Assembly: GCA_910575435.1 (NCBI GenBank) | Contig: CAJTGI010000017.1 | Span: 1 to 63,275 of the forward strand | DNA length: 63,275 nt | Source of the DNA: Clostridiaceae bacterium | Lineage (GTDB): Bacteria > Bacillota > Clostridia > Lachnospirales > Lachnospiraceae | Direction: 5' to 3' | Notes under the pieces: model-generated | The model's input: the letters and a program-made list of their open reading frames with translations, nothing else | The model's database searches: none | Told to the model about the DNA's origin: nothing | Part shown: one piece after another, positions 26,152 to 35,845 of the stretch | Layout: each line of letters opens with the position of its first letter | Numbering within the stretch: position 1 is the stretch's first letter | Position numbers and translations under genes: made by a program

Positions 26152-29100
26152 ATGTTAGATATTAGTAGAAATGAACTGAAAACAGAAAAGGCATTGTTTC
26201 AGGCAAATGAACGGCAGGTAAATGCAATAGTATGCAAGTATCTGGCTGGGGTCTTTGTCTTTTTTCCTGTGATGCTGCTTCTGAACGTGGCGGGAATATT
26301 CAAGTTTTCCGGTCATGTGCAGATTACTCTGATTTGCCTTGGCTCTTTCTGCACGGTATCGCCCTTTGTGCTGTCAAAATTTATTGATAATCAGAAGTTT
26401 CTAAAGTACTATATTCTGCTTTGCGTTATTTTGCTGACTAGCACCCTTGGAACGGAATATTATGTGGGCGTCTATATGACCTTTATGGTAGCACCTATCA
26501 TTAGCTGCATGTACTTTGACAAGGCCCTTACCTCCAAAACTATTTTGCTGGCCTACCTAGGCTATCTGGTTTCTTATTATTTCCGCGCCATGGAAACTAG
26601 AGACCGACTGTATCCGGGGGAGTCGGTATGGGAAACCTATGTGCCCTTGGCAGTTGGGTTTACCATTGAGTTTTTGATTTGCTTTGTGTTCCTCTTCCGC
26701 TTGGCGGAGCGGGCGTATGTCATTCTGATGGAGCAGAGAAGATTTATTAATGAGATTGAAAAGGAGGAGGCAAAACTGCAGATGATGCTGAACGCCTCCG
26801 ACGACCTTATCTTTGAGTATCATCTTGAACGGGATGTGTATACCAGCAATGGAAGCATTCGGGATTGGGGGAAGAGGGACGTAGAGATCAGAGATTTTCT
26901 TTCATATGCGAGAGAGATGAATTGGAATTCCCTCGAGGTGTGCAATGTGATTCAAAGATTCCTGGCCTTGCCAGAGGAATATGGGAATCATCACAGCGGC
27001 AAGGTTGATTTGCGCTTTGAAGAAGGTGGGAGAGAGTACGGAGGATGGGCGCATTACGAGGTTAGCATCCTGCGAAACAGCAAGGGTCGCTCCGTGATGA
27101 TTCTGGGCAAGCTTCGGGATGTGACAGAGGAGAAGCTGGAGGAGATGAAGGCGGAGGAGGCGAAAAAGTTTGATGCCTTGACCGGGATGTATTATTATGC
27201 CAGCCTGCGCAAGATTATTCGCGAGTCGGAAATCGTGAACGTAGGGAAGGTGCATCAGATTATGATTGTGCATCTGAAGAATTATCGGGAAATCGGGGAG
27301 TGCTATGGAGAGATCTACCGGGATTTCGTGGTGATGAATGCCGCCGAGGTGATAAAGGAGGCGGCGGGAGACGTGGCCGGGGCTATGACCTGCCGACTGT
27401 CTCCCAGCGTGTTTCTCATGTATTTGGAGGATTCTGAGAGTGTAGATTCTAGGGCCATCCGGCAAAGCCTGAACAATGGCTTGCGAGAACTTTATGTGGG
27501 GGAGAAGTCCGTAGACAGGCTGGAGTATGATTTCGGCTATTATCTGGGAGAGGAGAAGATTGACAGCCTTTTCACTGTGGTTCTGGGATATATTGATGTG
27601 GGATGGGAGGAGGAAGGGATACTGGAAGGCGATTCGGATTGGGGTATCGTGGCGGTATCTGCGGAAAAGACATATCACCAGATTGCGCCGAGAAAGCGTG
27701 CCCAGAAGTCCCAGTTGTTTCTTGAAAATATTTCAACATTGATAATAGGAGCCAAGGATAGGGAGAGTACGATTCAGATCGCTATGGCCAGAGTGGGAAA
27801 GTTTTATCAGCTGGATGGAATCAGGATTTATCCCATCCTGAAGGGAAAGCAATCGGCAAATGCGCTTTTCCACTGGGCGGTGTCGGACGGGGTGCGAGAA
27901 GCCTGCGATATGTTTTCCCTGAACAGGCAGGTGCGTGACTTCTTCGTTGAGAATTTTGGGCATAGCAGGATAGTAGATAATACCATAGGCGCATTTATTG
28001 ATTTCTTTCGGCAGTTTGGGGAAAATCCTCTGCTGGTGTCGGGCTTTTCCAGCCTGATTTGCCCGGTGGTGTCGGAGGACGTGTGCAGGGCCGTTCTGGT
28101 ATATGATATTGCCCAGACGGATTTTAATTGGACCGACGAGTGGAAGGGGCAGCTGCTGCAGGTCAGCAAGCTTCTGGGGAATAGCGTGCTAATGATGCTG
28201 GACAGCCAGTCCATTCAGGACCGGGATACCCTTCTATCCCAGATGTCCTACGAAATTAGGATGCCCATGAATGCCATATTTGAGATGACAGACATTGCCC
28301 GCATGGATGTGAAGAACTGGGAGCATGTGGAGAAATGCTTGGATTTGATTGATGCTTCCTCTCAGGACATGTGCCAAGTGGTGAATCATATCCTGGATCT
28401 GTCTAAGATAGAGCTGGCGGCCTGGCAGCCTGCCAACGAGATTTTCAGCCTGGAGGATGTGCTGGCAAAGATTGAGGAGCAGTCAGTGAAGCGTTGCCGG
28501 ACCGGACGGATGAATCTTCTGCTTGAAAGGCAGTTTCAGATGAATTTGCTGCGGGGGGATTCTGCCAAAATCAGTCGGGCGCTGTCCAATTTGGTGGAAA
28601 ATTCTATCCGATATACTGACCGGGGAGGGGAAATACATGTGCTGGTGCAGGAGCTTGCCAGGGATGGGTCTGTGGCAGAGATATTTTTCATGGTGGAAGA
28701 CTGCGGCGTGCCTATTTCCCAGAGGGAGATTGAGAAGATATCGGATCTATTGGAAAATGGAAAGCACTGGAATCAGGACCGGGATTCCCGCATTGGATTA
28801 GACATAATAATCGCATGTCGTTACGTGGAGATGATGGGAGGACAGCTAGAGATTGAGAGTAGCAGTGAAAAGGGTACTAGATTTACATTTCAGCTGGCCA
28901 TGGAGATTCCGGCTAAAGAGAATATGATAGAGTTCCTGTCAAACCAGAAGAAATTAGGGAGCGACTCCGTAGACCTGACGGGAAAAGCCATTCTCTTGGC
29001 AGAGGATGATGCCATGAACGCAGAAATCGTAAAGCACTTGCTGGAGAAACATGGAGCCACTGTGGAGATTGCTGGCAATGGAAGGCAGTGCGTTGACCTG

Positions 29101-29361
29101 TTCCAGAGCGGAAAGGATGGAAAGTATGACCTGATTCTGATGGATATCCTGATGCCCATTCTGGACGGGCATCAGGCAGCCAGTGCTATCCGTGGCATGG
29201 AGCATAGAAGGGATGCCAGGTCCATTCCCATCATTGCCCTTAGCGCAACGGCATTTGAGAGGGACAAGCATGAGTCCCTTGCGGCGGGGATGAATGCCCA
29301 TCTGGTAAAGCCTATCCATGTGGAGGAAGTGATGCGGGAGATGGGGAAATATCTGGCTTGA
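26152..29361 (+). CDS. Large hybrid histidine-kinase-like protein lacking the phospho-accepting His
   Basis: 1069 aa. Several membrane segments lie between residues ~25 and 200, followed by a coiled coil, a PAS-like region, a GGDEF-like domain without an intact GGDEF (FDALTGMYYYASLRKI opening) and a GAF-like region. The dimerisation helix reads SQMSYEIRMPMNAI: the usual His of SHEIRTPMN is Tyr700. The ATP-binding domain keeps the N-box NLVENSIRY, but G1 is DCGVPIS. The C-terminal receiver domain looks intact, with Asp998 in LILMDILMP and the Lys in LVKPIH. It may bind ATP or sense, with phosphate reaching the receiver from another kinase. Start at 26152 behind GAGG; divergent from the FIST/MCP operon. 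Ends flush with the convergent hipA gene. Confidence 0.85.
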   Translation: MLDISRNELKTEKALFQANERQVNAIVCKYLAGVFVFFPVMLLLNVAGIFKFSGHVQITLICLGSFCTVSPFVLSKFIDNQKFLKYYILLCVILLTSTLGTEYYVGVYMTFMVAPIISCMYFDKALTSKTILLAYLGYLVSYYFRAMETRDRLYPGESVWETYVPLAVGFTIEFLICFVFLFRLAERAYVILMEQRRFINEIEKEEAKLQMMLNASDDLIFEYHLERDVYTSNGSIRDWGKRDVEIRDFLSYAREMNWNSLEVCNVIQRFLALPEEYGNHHSGKVDLRFEEGGREYGGWAHYEVSILRNSKGRSVMILGKLRDVTEEKLEEMKAEEAKKFDALTGMYYYASLRKIIRESEIVNVGKVHQIMIVHLKNYREIGECYGEIYRDFVVMNAAEVIKEAAGDVAGAMTCRLSPSVFLMYLEDSESVDSRAIRQSLNNGLRELYVGEKSVDRLEYDFGYYLGEEKIDSLFTVVLGYIDVGWEEEGILEGDSDWGIVAVSAEKTYHQIAPRKRAQKSQLFLENISTLIIGAKDRESTIQIAMARVGKFYQLDGIRIYPILKGKQSANALFHWAVSDGVREACDMFSLNRQVRDFFVENFGHSRIVDNTIGAFIDFFRQFGENPLLVSGFSSLICPVVSEDVCRAVLVYDIAQTDFNWTDEWKGQLLQVSKLLGNSVLMMLDSQSIQDRDTLLSQMSYEIRMPMNAIFEMTDIARMDVKNWEHVEKCLDLIDASSQDMCQVVNHILDLSKIELAAWQPANEIFSLEDVLAKIEEQSVKRCRTGRMNLLLERQFQMNLLRGDSAKISRALSNLVENSIRYTDRGGEIHVLVQELARDGSVAEIFFMVEDCGVPISQREIEKISDLLENGKHWNQDRDSRIGLDIIIACRYVEMMGGQLEIESSSEKGTRFTFQLAMEIPAKENMIEFLSNQKKLGSDSVDLTGKAILLAEDDAMNAEIVKHLLEKHGATVEIAGNGRQCVDLFQSGKDGKYDLILMDILMPILDGHQAASAIRGMEHRRDARSIPIIALSATAFERDKHESLAAGMNAHLVKPIHVEEVMREMGKYLA

Positions 29362-30480
29362 TTATGGATTTAGATAGTAGTTTAGGTCCGTACATACGAT
29401 TTCTTGGATCTCCGAGGCAATCCTCTCCGCACGCCTTCTATCAAGTTTGATATCCTTGGCAACGGCCAGCAGTTCTTCCCGCCCGGGATCCCTGCCATTT
29501 CCGTCCACAGTGGTGGCATGCTCCCCGCCGATGGAATTGCTGTAAGTAAGATCATAGGCCGGGGAGAGCCGCCATCTGTCATCCTCGTAAAGATAGGAGA
29601 AATTCTTAGCATGATCGTCCCTGTTGTGGGCGAATACATTAAAGCACATCTGGCGGTACAGTTTCTCGATCTCGCCGTAATCCCCCGTTACCTTCATCGT
29701 CAGGCGCATCAGGATGCGGTAGTCCAGGTTCGGTATCCTGTGGGAGGTTTCCAGCATGCCGCCGGCGGAAAGCATATGGATTTTCTGGCCGTTCTTCCGA
29801 TCGAACCGCTCCACGGCAAAATATCCGGCGTTCAATTTGGATGGCAGGAGTCTGGTTTCCGGCATCTCTATGCCGCATTTCTTGGCACAGAGGGAATAAT
29901 TGTATTCCTGTTCTCCGATATCGCCCCCATCAAAAGAAGAGGGGAACTTCACAATCCATTCCCTTCCCTCCATCTGATAGTATACCTTGGGCCTGGCTCC
30001 CCCCGAGGAGCCGCCCAAGCGAAAGATCTCGTCCAGATTATCGGACTGCCGGCTCTCCAAAATCTTCTCGCTCTCCATTGCCAATTCGTCTAGGGATAAA
30101 TCTGAAGCATCTAAAGACAGTTCGCTCTCCGGGCGATATTCCATGGCGCCCATGCCGGAGGAGCCCACGATGGCCAGTCGGTCCAGGCTGCTTATTTGTG
30201 CCGGATTGATCTTTTCCCGGGAAAGCATCCGGTCCAGCAGAAGCCGCCCCCATCCGTCCGGCAGGCTGTCGGCGAACACACCGAACAGCCCCTCGAATGG
30301 CTCGTAACTTTTCGGCATGAAAACTCCTTTTTCCAGCGGCAGGGATAGGGGGCTGATGGAAAAGCCCTCTGTCAGCCACGGGGTAGCGTATTCAAAGGCG
30401 ACCCGGTAGTCCGGGGTGGCGGCCAGCGTGCCGACCTTCCTTTCATTAAGGAATACCTGCAATGTCTTATAATTGTTCAT
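29362..30480 (-). CDS. hipA: HipA-type Ser/Thr kinase toxin
   Basis: 372 aa. N-subdomain opens MNNYKTLQVFLNERKVGTLA and contains the conserved FADSLPDGWGRLLLDRML block. The Gly-rich loop IVGSSGMGAMEY, the catalytic loop AHNRDDHAKNFSYLY and the metal-binding LSPAYDLTYS are all present, so the kinase should be active. HipA phosphorylates a glutamyl-tRNA synthetase or related target to slow growth. Start at 30480 has AGGAGG six bases before it and overlaps hipB by 14 bp. The stop lies directly against the stop of the convergent kinase gene. Confidence 0.92.
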   Translation of the reverse strand: MNNYKTLQVFLNERKVGTLAATPDYRVAFEYATPWLTEGFSISPLSLPLEKGVFMPKSYEPFEGLFGVFADSLPDGWGRLLLDRMLSREKINPAQISSLDRLAIVGSSGMGAMEYRPESELSLDASDLSLDELAMESEKILESRQSDNLDEIFRLGGSSGGARPKVYYQMEGREWIVKFPSSFDGGDIGEQEYNYSLCAKKCGIEMPETRLLPSKLNAGYFAVERFDRKNGQKIHMLSAGGMLETSHRIPNLDYRILMRLTMKVTGDYGEIEKLYRQMCFNVFAHNRDDHAKNFSYLYEDDRWRLSPAYDLTYSNSIGGEHATTVDGNGRDPGREELLAVAKDIKLDRRRAERIASEIQEIVCTDLNYYLNP

Positions 30481-30748
30481 CAATGACCTCCTGAATCGAT
30501 GAGTAACCCTTTTTGGCGAAAAGATGATGGAAATCATCTTCGCAACCGAGGGCAAATGCAATTTTGATGAGGGAGGATAGTGATATCTCTCCAGTCTGCT
30601 CAAATCTTTTCAGTGAGCCCAGGCTTACGTCGGCGCGTTTGCTCAGCGTTGCCTGGGTCAAATGTTTCTCCTTTCTCCGTTCCCGCATCCTCTGTGCAAT
30701 TTGTTGATTCATCTCATCGGGAGCCATAAAAATTTGATAATCTCTCAT
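30467..30748 (-). CDS. hipB: HipB-type antitoxin/repressor (HTH XRE family)
   Basis: 93 aa with a Xre-type helix-turn-helix: MRERRKEKHLTQATLSKRA followed by VSLGSLKRFEQTGEISL. It neutralises HipA and represses the operon. The start is uncertain: ATG 30748 lies almost at the predicted transcription start and has no ribosome site; ATG 30727 (MAPDEMNQQ) is an alternative. Both give a complete HTH. Confidence 0.88.
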   Translation of the reverse strand: MRDYQIFMAPDEMNQQIAQRMRERRKEKHLTQATLSKRADVSLGSLKRFEQTGEISLSSLIKIAFALGCEDDFHHLFAKKGYSSIQEVIDEQL

Positions 30749-30803
30749 GGCTAATATTTTAACCCTTTTGGTGGTTTTTTGCAAGTTTTGGCTAATATAT
30801 TAG
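30749..30803 (-). promoter_or_regulatory. hipBA promoter with two operator-like boxes
   Basis: TTGCAA (30779-30784), 17 bp, TAAAAT (30756-30761) on the minus strand. A GGCTAATAT box occurs twice on the plus strand, at 30749 over the -10 and at 30790 beside the -35; the second forms the perfect palindrome CTAATATATTAG (30792-30803). This fits autorepression by HipB. Confidence 0.65.
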
Positions 30804-30823
30804 TCGTAAAATTGCCATACAGT

Positions 30824-33748
30824 CTATCCTTCAAATACCTTCCGCAGTTTGGTCAGATCTAATTCCGCCTCTGGGGCGAAGGCATCGGAGGTGGCGTAAT
30901 CCAGGATGGATTTGGTAAATTGCTTTACTTCCGGCCTGTCTGCAATGTCGCTCAATCGGCTGGTGCAGACAAGCAGCCGTCCTTCGCCTACCCGTCCCTC
31001 AAAGAGGATGCCCAGCTTATGGTTTCTCTCGAAGTTATCCACCATCTGCACGATGGGGCGGTAGGATTTTTCCGTTGCATCGTCTAAGATGGCGCAATCG
31101 CTCTGGGAGACGATGTGATACCACTGGGGCGTGGCATACTTGTGGGTGGGGAAGTTCTGGAGCGCGGGGTGGTCTTCCTGCAGTAGCAACCCCATGGTTC
31201 CCACGGCCACAGGTTTCTTCATCCACTCGCAGATATCCCGAAACATGGGGTAGCACCAGAAGTCTGTGCAGTAGAAGCCTTCCAGGCTTTCTTTTACCTC
31301 CTGGGGCAGATACAGTACCCGCTTTCCCTGGGCTAGCATGGCTTCTGCCTCCGAAAAGTCCTGGGTCAGGAAGAGGTGCGTGCCATTCTGCTGGACATTG
31401 GACATAATGGACAGATTGGTCTTGCTCTGCTTGGGATAGGCATAAAATTCATAAACGTTTCTCATGGGGGTGCCCTCCACAGTCAGGGTGAGGGTGTATG
31501 CCTTGGCTTCCCCGGATTCTGGCACGGGAATGCTTGCATCCCCCAGTTGCACCAGGCCGGAAGCACCATCGGGAATTGCCACGTCCCCCTCTGCGAGAAT
31601 GCAATTGCCCTCTATTGCCTTTCCAAGATTTTCACTGCCCACGGTGGCAGCGCCTGCGTTGATTTTGTCAGCCACGGTGTTGGTCAGCGTCCAGTGGAGT
31701 TTCTTTCCAGTGAGTTTTTCTGGATTGTAGTAGCGCAGGGCCATAGCGGCGTTGAAACTTTCTCCCGCAGTGTGCACGTAGGATTCAAACTGAGCCAGAA
31801 GGATGCCGTCGGAGCAGTATCCCGCCCATTCCTCCGGGGTGACATGTCCCTTGTTGTCCATGAAGGCATCCAGAATGCCCACCAGGGCGGTGCCTTGTCC
31901 GGAAAAGTCCTGGATATCCAGGATCTGGTATCCTGCAACCAGCTTGGAGCGGGCGGCGGCTTCCAGTTCCTCCTTATAGCAGCGGACGGAAAGCTTGCCG
32001 GAGGTGTAGAAGAAGTCCTCTGCCTGGTCAAGCATTCCCTTCTCCTCCAGGCGTTCCCGGAAGATTTCAAAGTTCCTAGCCTTTAGCACGCCAGTATATT
32101 TGTCAATCTCCTTGAAATTCGGATACACGGCAAACTGGCCGATTTCGTGGGTTACCACGGGGATGTGGGGAATTAGCGCCCCCTCGCCCTGGGCGGCCTT
32201 TACCTTCTTCACCCCGGTTCCGTACTGGATTTCTATTTCCTCTGCCCCTTCGGCATTGGAGGATTCCCCTTCGCTTGGCAGAATGTCCTCGTCGTAGTTG
32301 TGCATCGTGGAGGGGGCATCCCACTGGATGTGGCCCAGGGGGGCATCGCACATACCGTAGGAGCCACGGATCAGGCGGTTCTTGCTAAAGCGCACGCCCA
32401 CGTAGAAGTCATCCTCCGGCAGAAGCACCGGGGTGTGTTGGAAATTATTAGAGCCCTGGGTGTAGAGGTGGCGGCTGTCCACGGCTTTGTAGTTTCTGAT
32501 AATCTCTGCCATCCGCTCCTTGCTGCCCCAGAGTTCGTTGCCCAGAGACATCATGCAGTAGGAGGGGTGGTTGCCAAAGGCATCCATCATGCGGAAGCCC
32601 TCTGCCACCAGATAATTCTGCTCCTCCTCGTTGTGCCCCTCCTCGCCCGGCGCAGTCATCGTTCCCCAGAAGGGCAGCTGGGGCTCCATGTAGATGCCCA
32701 GATAGTCTGCGGCGGTGAATGCGGCTTCCGGCGGGCAGCAGGTGTGGAAGCGGTAATGGTTAATCCCGTAAGATTTGGATATCTTCATCACCTGAATCCA
32801 TTCTTCTACAGTGGCAGGAACTGCTCCTGTCAAGGGGAAGATTAGCCCATCGTGCTTTCCCCGGAGGAAGGTGGGCGTTCCATTGATGAGGAATTCTGTC
32901 TCCGTGGTGGAGAACTTTCTCAGGCCGAAAGTAGTGACCGCTTTTTCCTGGCTGTCCTCCAAGGTCAGTTCCAGACGGTAGACTACCGGGGTGTGCTCGC
33001 TCCAGAGAGCGGCATCTTCACCTAGGAAATAGACGAACTCGCCCTGTCCCTCTCCAATGGGAAAGTCAATCTGGGCCGTTGCTGCGGGAGCAGTGATGCC
33101 CGTATCTCCGTCAATGTCTGTCAGGAATGCCTGGGCAGACAGTTTTTTCGCTGCCGGGCTGTCAGTGCGGTTCTGGGTGGTGAAGGTGACTTTCACCGTC
33201 TTATCCTCGATATTGGGGAATGTCTTAATATTTTCAATATATATATTGTCATACAGTTGCAGAGAGATATCCCCGATGATGCCGTTCCAGTTGGTCTGGG
33301 TGTCGGGGGAGGTCAGATGCCCGCCCTTGGTGGGATAGTCCACATTGGAGACCAGCACGGTGAGCCGGAAGTCCTTCTCGCCAACATAATCTGTCAGCCG
33401 ATAGCGGTGGGGGGTGTTCAAACTGTCATGCCCCCCTACCAGCCTGTCATTGACCCAGACCTTCGTCATGCGGGTGCGCTCTAGGTGCAGGTATATTTCC
33501 CGGTTCAAGTCCTCTTCCTCTAGGGAAATTTCCTTAGCGTACCAGGCATAGCCCTCGAAGAGGTATGGATCTGTCAGGAAGCCCACCTCCCGCTTGTCCG
33601 AGGGAGTGCCCTTTTTTGCTAGGGAGATAGTTCCCGGCAGGGATATGGTGTCCTCCGGCAATGCTGCAAAATATTCTTTCTCGATGCCTGTCTTGTCACC
33701 GTCCATGGCGAACTGCCATGTCCCGGCGAGATTGATGTTCTTAATCAT
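30824..33748 (-). CDS. Glycoside hydrolase family 2 (beta-galactosidase/glucuronidase-like)
   Basis: 974 aa. Sugar-binding jelly roll at the N-terminus (NLAGTWQFAMDGDKTGIEK, YAWYAKEI, HLERTRMTKVWVND), an Ig-like middle, then a TIM barrel: RGKHDGLIFPLTG, INHYRFHTCCPPEAAF, acid/base Glu405 in MSLGNELWG and nucleophile Glu535 in VTHEIGQF. The C-terminal ~400 residues are additional beta domains. No signal peptide, so it acts on imported sugars. No transporter is adjacent; the exact substrate cannot be read. Start at 33748 behind GAGGAAATAC. Confidence 0.9.
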   Translation of the reverse strand: MIKNINLAGTWQFAMDGDKTGIEKEYFAALPEDTISLPGTISLAKKGTPSDKREVGFLTDPYLFEGYAWYAKEISLEEEDLNREIYLHLERTRMTKVWVNDRLVGGHDSLNTPHRYRLTDYVGEKDFRLTVLVSNVDYPTKGGHLTSPDTQTNWNGIIGDISLQLYDNIYIENIKTFPNIEDKTVKVTFTTQNRTDSPAAKKLSAQAFLTDIDGDTGITAPAATAQIDFPIGEGQGEFVYFLGEDAALWSEHTPVVYRLELTLEDSQEKAVTTFGLRKFSTTETEFLINGTPTFLRGKHDGLIFPLTGAVPATVEEWIQVMKISKSYGINHYRFHTCCPPEAAFTAADYLGIYMEPQLPFWGTMTAPGEEGHNEEEQNYLVAEGFRMMDAFGNHPSYCMMSLGNELWGSKERMAEIIRNYKAVDSRHLYTQGSNNFQHTPVLLPEDDFYVGVRFSKNRLIRGSYGMCDAPLGHIQWDAPSTMHNYDEDILPSEGESSNAEGAEEIEIQYGTGVKKVKAAQGEGALIPHIPVVTHEIGQFAVYPNFKEIDKYTGVLKARNFEIFRERLEEKGMLDQAEDFFYTSGKLSVRCYKEELEAAARSKLVAGYQILDIQDFSGQGTALVGILDAFMDNKGHVTPEEWAGYCSDGILLAQFESYVHTAGESFNAAMALRYYNPEKLTGKKLHWTLTNTVADKINAGAATVGSENLGKAIEGNCILAEGDVAIPDGASGLVQLGDASIPVPESGEAKAYTLTLTVEGTPMRNVYEFYAYPKQSKTNLSIMSNVQQNGTHLFLTQDFSEAEAMLAQGKRVLYLPQEVKESLEGFYCTDFWCYPMFRDICEWMKKPVAVGTMGLLLQEDHPALQNFPTHKYATPQWYHIVSQSDCAILDDATEKSYRPIVQMVDNFERNHKLGILFEGRVGEGRLLVCTSRLSDIADRPEVKQFTKSILDYATSDAFAPEAELDLTKLRKVFEG

Positions 33749-33787
33749 GTATTTCCTCACTTTCTGCCTATCAAACTGTTATGTTTG

Positions 33788-33816
33788 AGTATACAATAAA
33801 ACCCTAGTGTTTTCAA
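33788..33816 (-). promoter_or_regulatory. Promoter of the GH2 gene
   Basis: TTGAAA (33811-33816), 17-bp spacer, TATACT (33788-33793) on the minus strand, 40 bp above the start codon. Confidence 0.6.
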
Positions 33817-33872
33817 TATTTGACGGTAATTTATTGGCGGTTGGGGAATGAATGGCAGTCGTGGACTTGGTA

Positions 33873-33901
33873 TTGCATAACATGAGGGATTATTGTATAA
33901 T
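33873..33901 (+). promoter_or_regulatory. Promoter of the amidase-rdgB-cheR-cheB operon
   Basis: TTGCAT (33873-33878), 17-bp spacer, TATAAT (33896-33901). It diverges from the GH2 promoter and is the only clear promoter before the next four genes. Confidence 0.65.
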
Positions 33902-34007
33902 TTCATAGCGTGTACTTATAATAATCAGTGTCAGAGGAGGATGATAGGTCGATATTATATATATGCAGAGGTTTGCTGCAGGTATAGGCGACATGGAGGA
34001 AGTGGAA

Positions 34008-35132
34008 ATGGAAATACGGGAGTGGAGGCGTCTTGCCATTCAGAGCATTGCTTTTTTTGTGGTGGTGTTCGTGAGCGGCCTGGGGTTTTCCCAGAGAATC
34101 CAGCAACAGCTGGAGATAGGGGTGCATGCGGAGGATTATAAGGAATCCCGAAGCCAGAAGACGGTGTTTCCCCAGGAAAAGAAGGAAGCGCCCACGGTGG
34201 CGACCAAGGCTTTGGTGGAAGAGCGGTCAGATACCTATATTAAGATTCCGAAGGAGGCCATCGCATCCCCGGCCAAGGTATATCTGCAAAATAGATACAT
34301 GGATTTTCAAGTGATTGTAACATTCCAGGGGGTTGCCCGGGGCGGCATTGATTCCGGAGACATCCTGCGGGTGCGGGGATATCATGTGAGCAGTGGAAGA
34401 ATCTCTAAAAAGGACCCGGCGTTTCGCAAGATTGAGGTGGTGGACCAGAGAGAACGGGATTTACAAAAAAATAGCGTGCAATTGAGATTTACTTTGAAGA
34501 AAGCCTATGAGCCGATTTTGTTTGAATCGGATGAGGCATATTATATTTCCCTGCTCGCTGCAAGGAAGGCTCATGAGAAAATCGTGGTGGTGGATGCGGG
34601 ACATGGGGGCATGGACGAAGGCACGTCTTCTGCCAATCGAAAATACCAGGAGAAGGATGTTGTGCTGGACGTGCAGGAGAAATTATCTAGGCTTCTGGAA
34701 AAGACGGACATGACAGTGTATTACACCCGCACGAAGGATGAGGAGGTTTCTAAGAAAGACCGCACGCGGCTGGCCAATGGGCTTCAGGCGGATTTGTTTG
34801 TGAGCATACACTGCAATGCATTGCGGGGTGGGTCGAATACCTTTGGGGTGGAGACTTTGTATGCGGGGAAAGCACCTCGATATGGGAAGTTGGAAAATAA
34901 AGAATTGGCAGACGTGATTTTAAATCAAGTAGTGGCCAGCACCGATATGAAAAAAAGAGGTACGATTAAGAGGAACGATCTATACCTTCTTCGGCATTCC
35001 AAAGTGCCTACTGCCATCGTGGAGATTGGATATATGACCAATCAGGATGATATGAGCCTGATGAAGAAGGAAATTGGACAGCAGAAGATTGCAGAGGGAA
35101 TTTATCGGGGAATTATGAATGCCATGAAATAG
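34008..35132 (+). CDS. N-acetylmuramoyl-L-alanine amidase (Amidase_3), membrane-anchored
   Basis: 374 aa. A hydrophobic N-terminal segment (AIQSIAFFVVVFVSGLGF) anchors or exports it; a ~150-residue linker domain follows. The Zn-amidase has VVVDAGHGGMDEG (first His), the Glu in YQEKDVVLD, SIHCNALRG (second His) and the catalytic Glu in TAIVEIGYMTN. It cleaves the peptide stem from muramic acid in cell-wall turnover. Start at 34008 with GGAGGAAG eight bases upstream; the frame begins at 33963 without a site. First gene of a four-gene run. Confidence 0.92.
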   Translation: MEIREWRRLAIQSIAFFVVVFVSGLGFSQRIQQQLEIGVHAEDYKESRSQKTVFPQEKKEAPTVATKALVEERSDTYIKIPKEAIASPAKVYLQNRYMDFQVIVTFQGVARGGIDSGDILRVRGYHVSSGRISKKDPAFRKIEVVDQRERDLQKNSVQLRFTLKKAYEPILFESDEAYYISLLAARKAHEKIVVVDAGHGGMDEGTSSANRKYQEKDVVLDVQEKLSRLLEKTDMTVYYTRTKDEEVSKKDRTRLANGLQADLFVSIHCNALRGGSNTFGVETLYAGKAPRYGKLENKELADVILNQVVASTDMKKRGTIKRNDLYLLRHSKVPTAIVEIGYMTNQDDMSLMKKEIGQQKIAEGIYRGIMNAMK

Positions 35133-35220
35133 CTGGGATAAAGGGGCGTTCATATCGGAAGTGCAAGGATGACAGTATAGAAAGCGGAGGATTGCATCCC
35201 CTGCGGAAATGAGGGAGACC

Positions 35221-35832
35221 ATGAACCAGAGGAAGAAAATCATTGTGGCTACAGGAAATGAAGGAAAGATGGATGAAATCCGTCAGATTTTGGGGCGGGA
35301 AAATATTGATTTTGCCTCTCTGAGGGATGAGAACCTGCAAGATGTGGAGATTGTGGAGGATGGCAGCACTTTCGAGGAAAATGCCATGATTAAGGCCAGA
35401 AAGATTAGCGAAATCACGGGTCAGATGGTTCTGGCAGATGATTCCGGGCTGGAGGTGGATTACCTGGATCGGGCGCCGGGCATTTATTCTGCACGATATA
35501 TGGGGGAGGATACTTCCTATGATATAAAGAATAATCATATCATCAAGCTTCTGGAGGGAGTGCCGGAGGAAAAGAGGACGGCAAGGTTTGTGTGTGCCAT
35601 GGCATGCGCATTTCCAGATGGCAGAAGCCTTACTACCAGAGGAGTGATTGAGGGGCGGATTGGATATGAACAGCGGGGGGACAATGGATTTGGCTATGAT
35701 CCGATATTTTATGTGCCGGAGTTTGGGTGCACTACTGCGGAACTCACGCCGGAGGAAAAAAATAAGGTGAGCCATCGGGGCAGGGCGCTGACTGCCATGT
35801 ATCAGGAACTTATATCGGAAAAAGTTTTGTGA
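35221..35832 (+). CDS. rdgB: RdgB/HAM1-type XTP/dITP diphosphatase
   Basis: 203 aa. KKIIVATGNEGKMDEI opening, the FEENAMIKAR motif, VLADDSGLEVDYL, the arch residues in ARFVCAMA and the GDNGFGYDPIF signature. It hydrolyses deaminated purine triphosphates (ITP, dITP, XTP), keeping them out of nucleic acids. Start at 35221 with GAGGGAG. It is 88 bp after the amidase gene and 13 bp before cheR. Confidence 0.95.
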   Translation: MNQRKKIIVATGNEGKMDEIRQILGRENIDFASLRDENLQDVEIVEDGSTFEENAMIKARKISEITGQMVLADDSGLEVDYLDRAPGIYSARYMGEDTSYDIKNNHIIKLLEGVPEEKRTARFVCAMACAFPDGRSLTTRGVIEGRIGYEQRGDNGFGYDPIFYVPEFGCTTAELTPEEKNKVSHRGRALTAMYQELISEKVL

Positions 35833-35845
35833 GGAGGTAGAGGGC

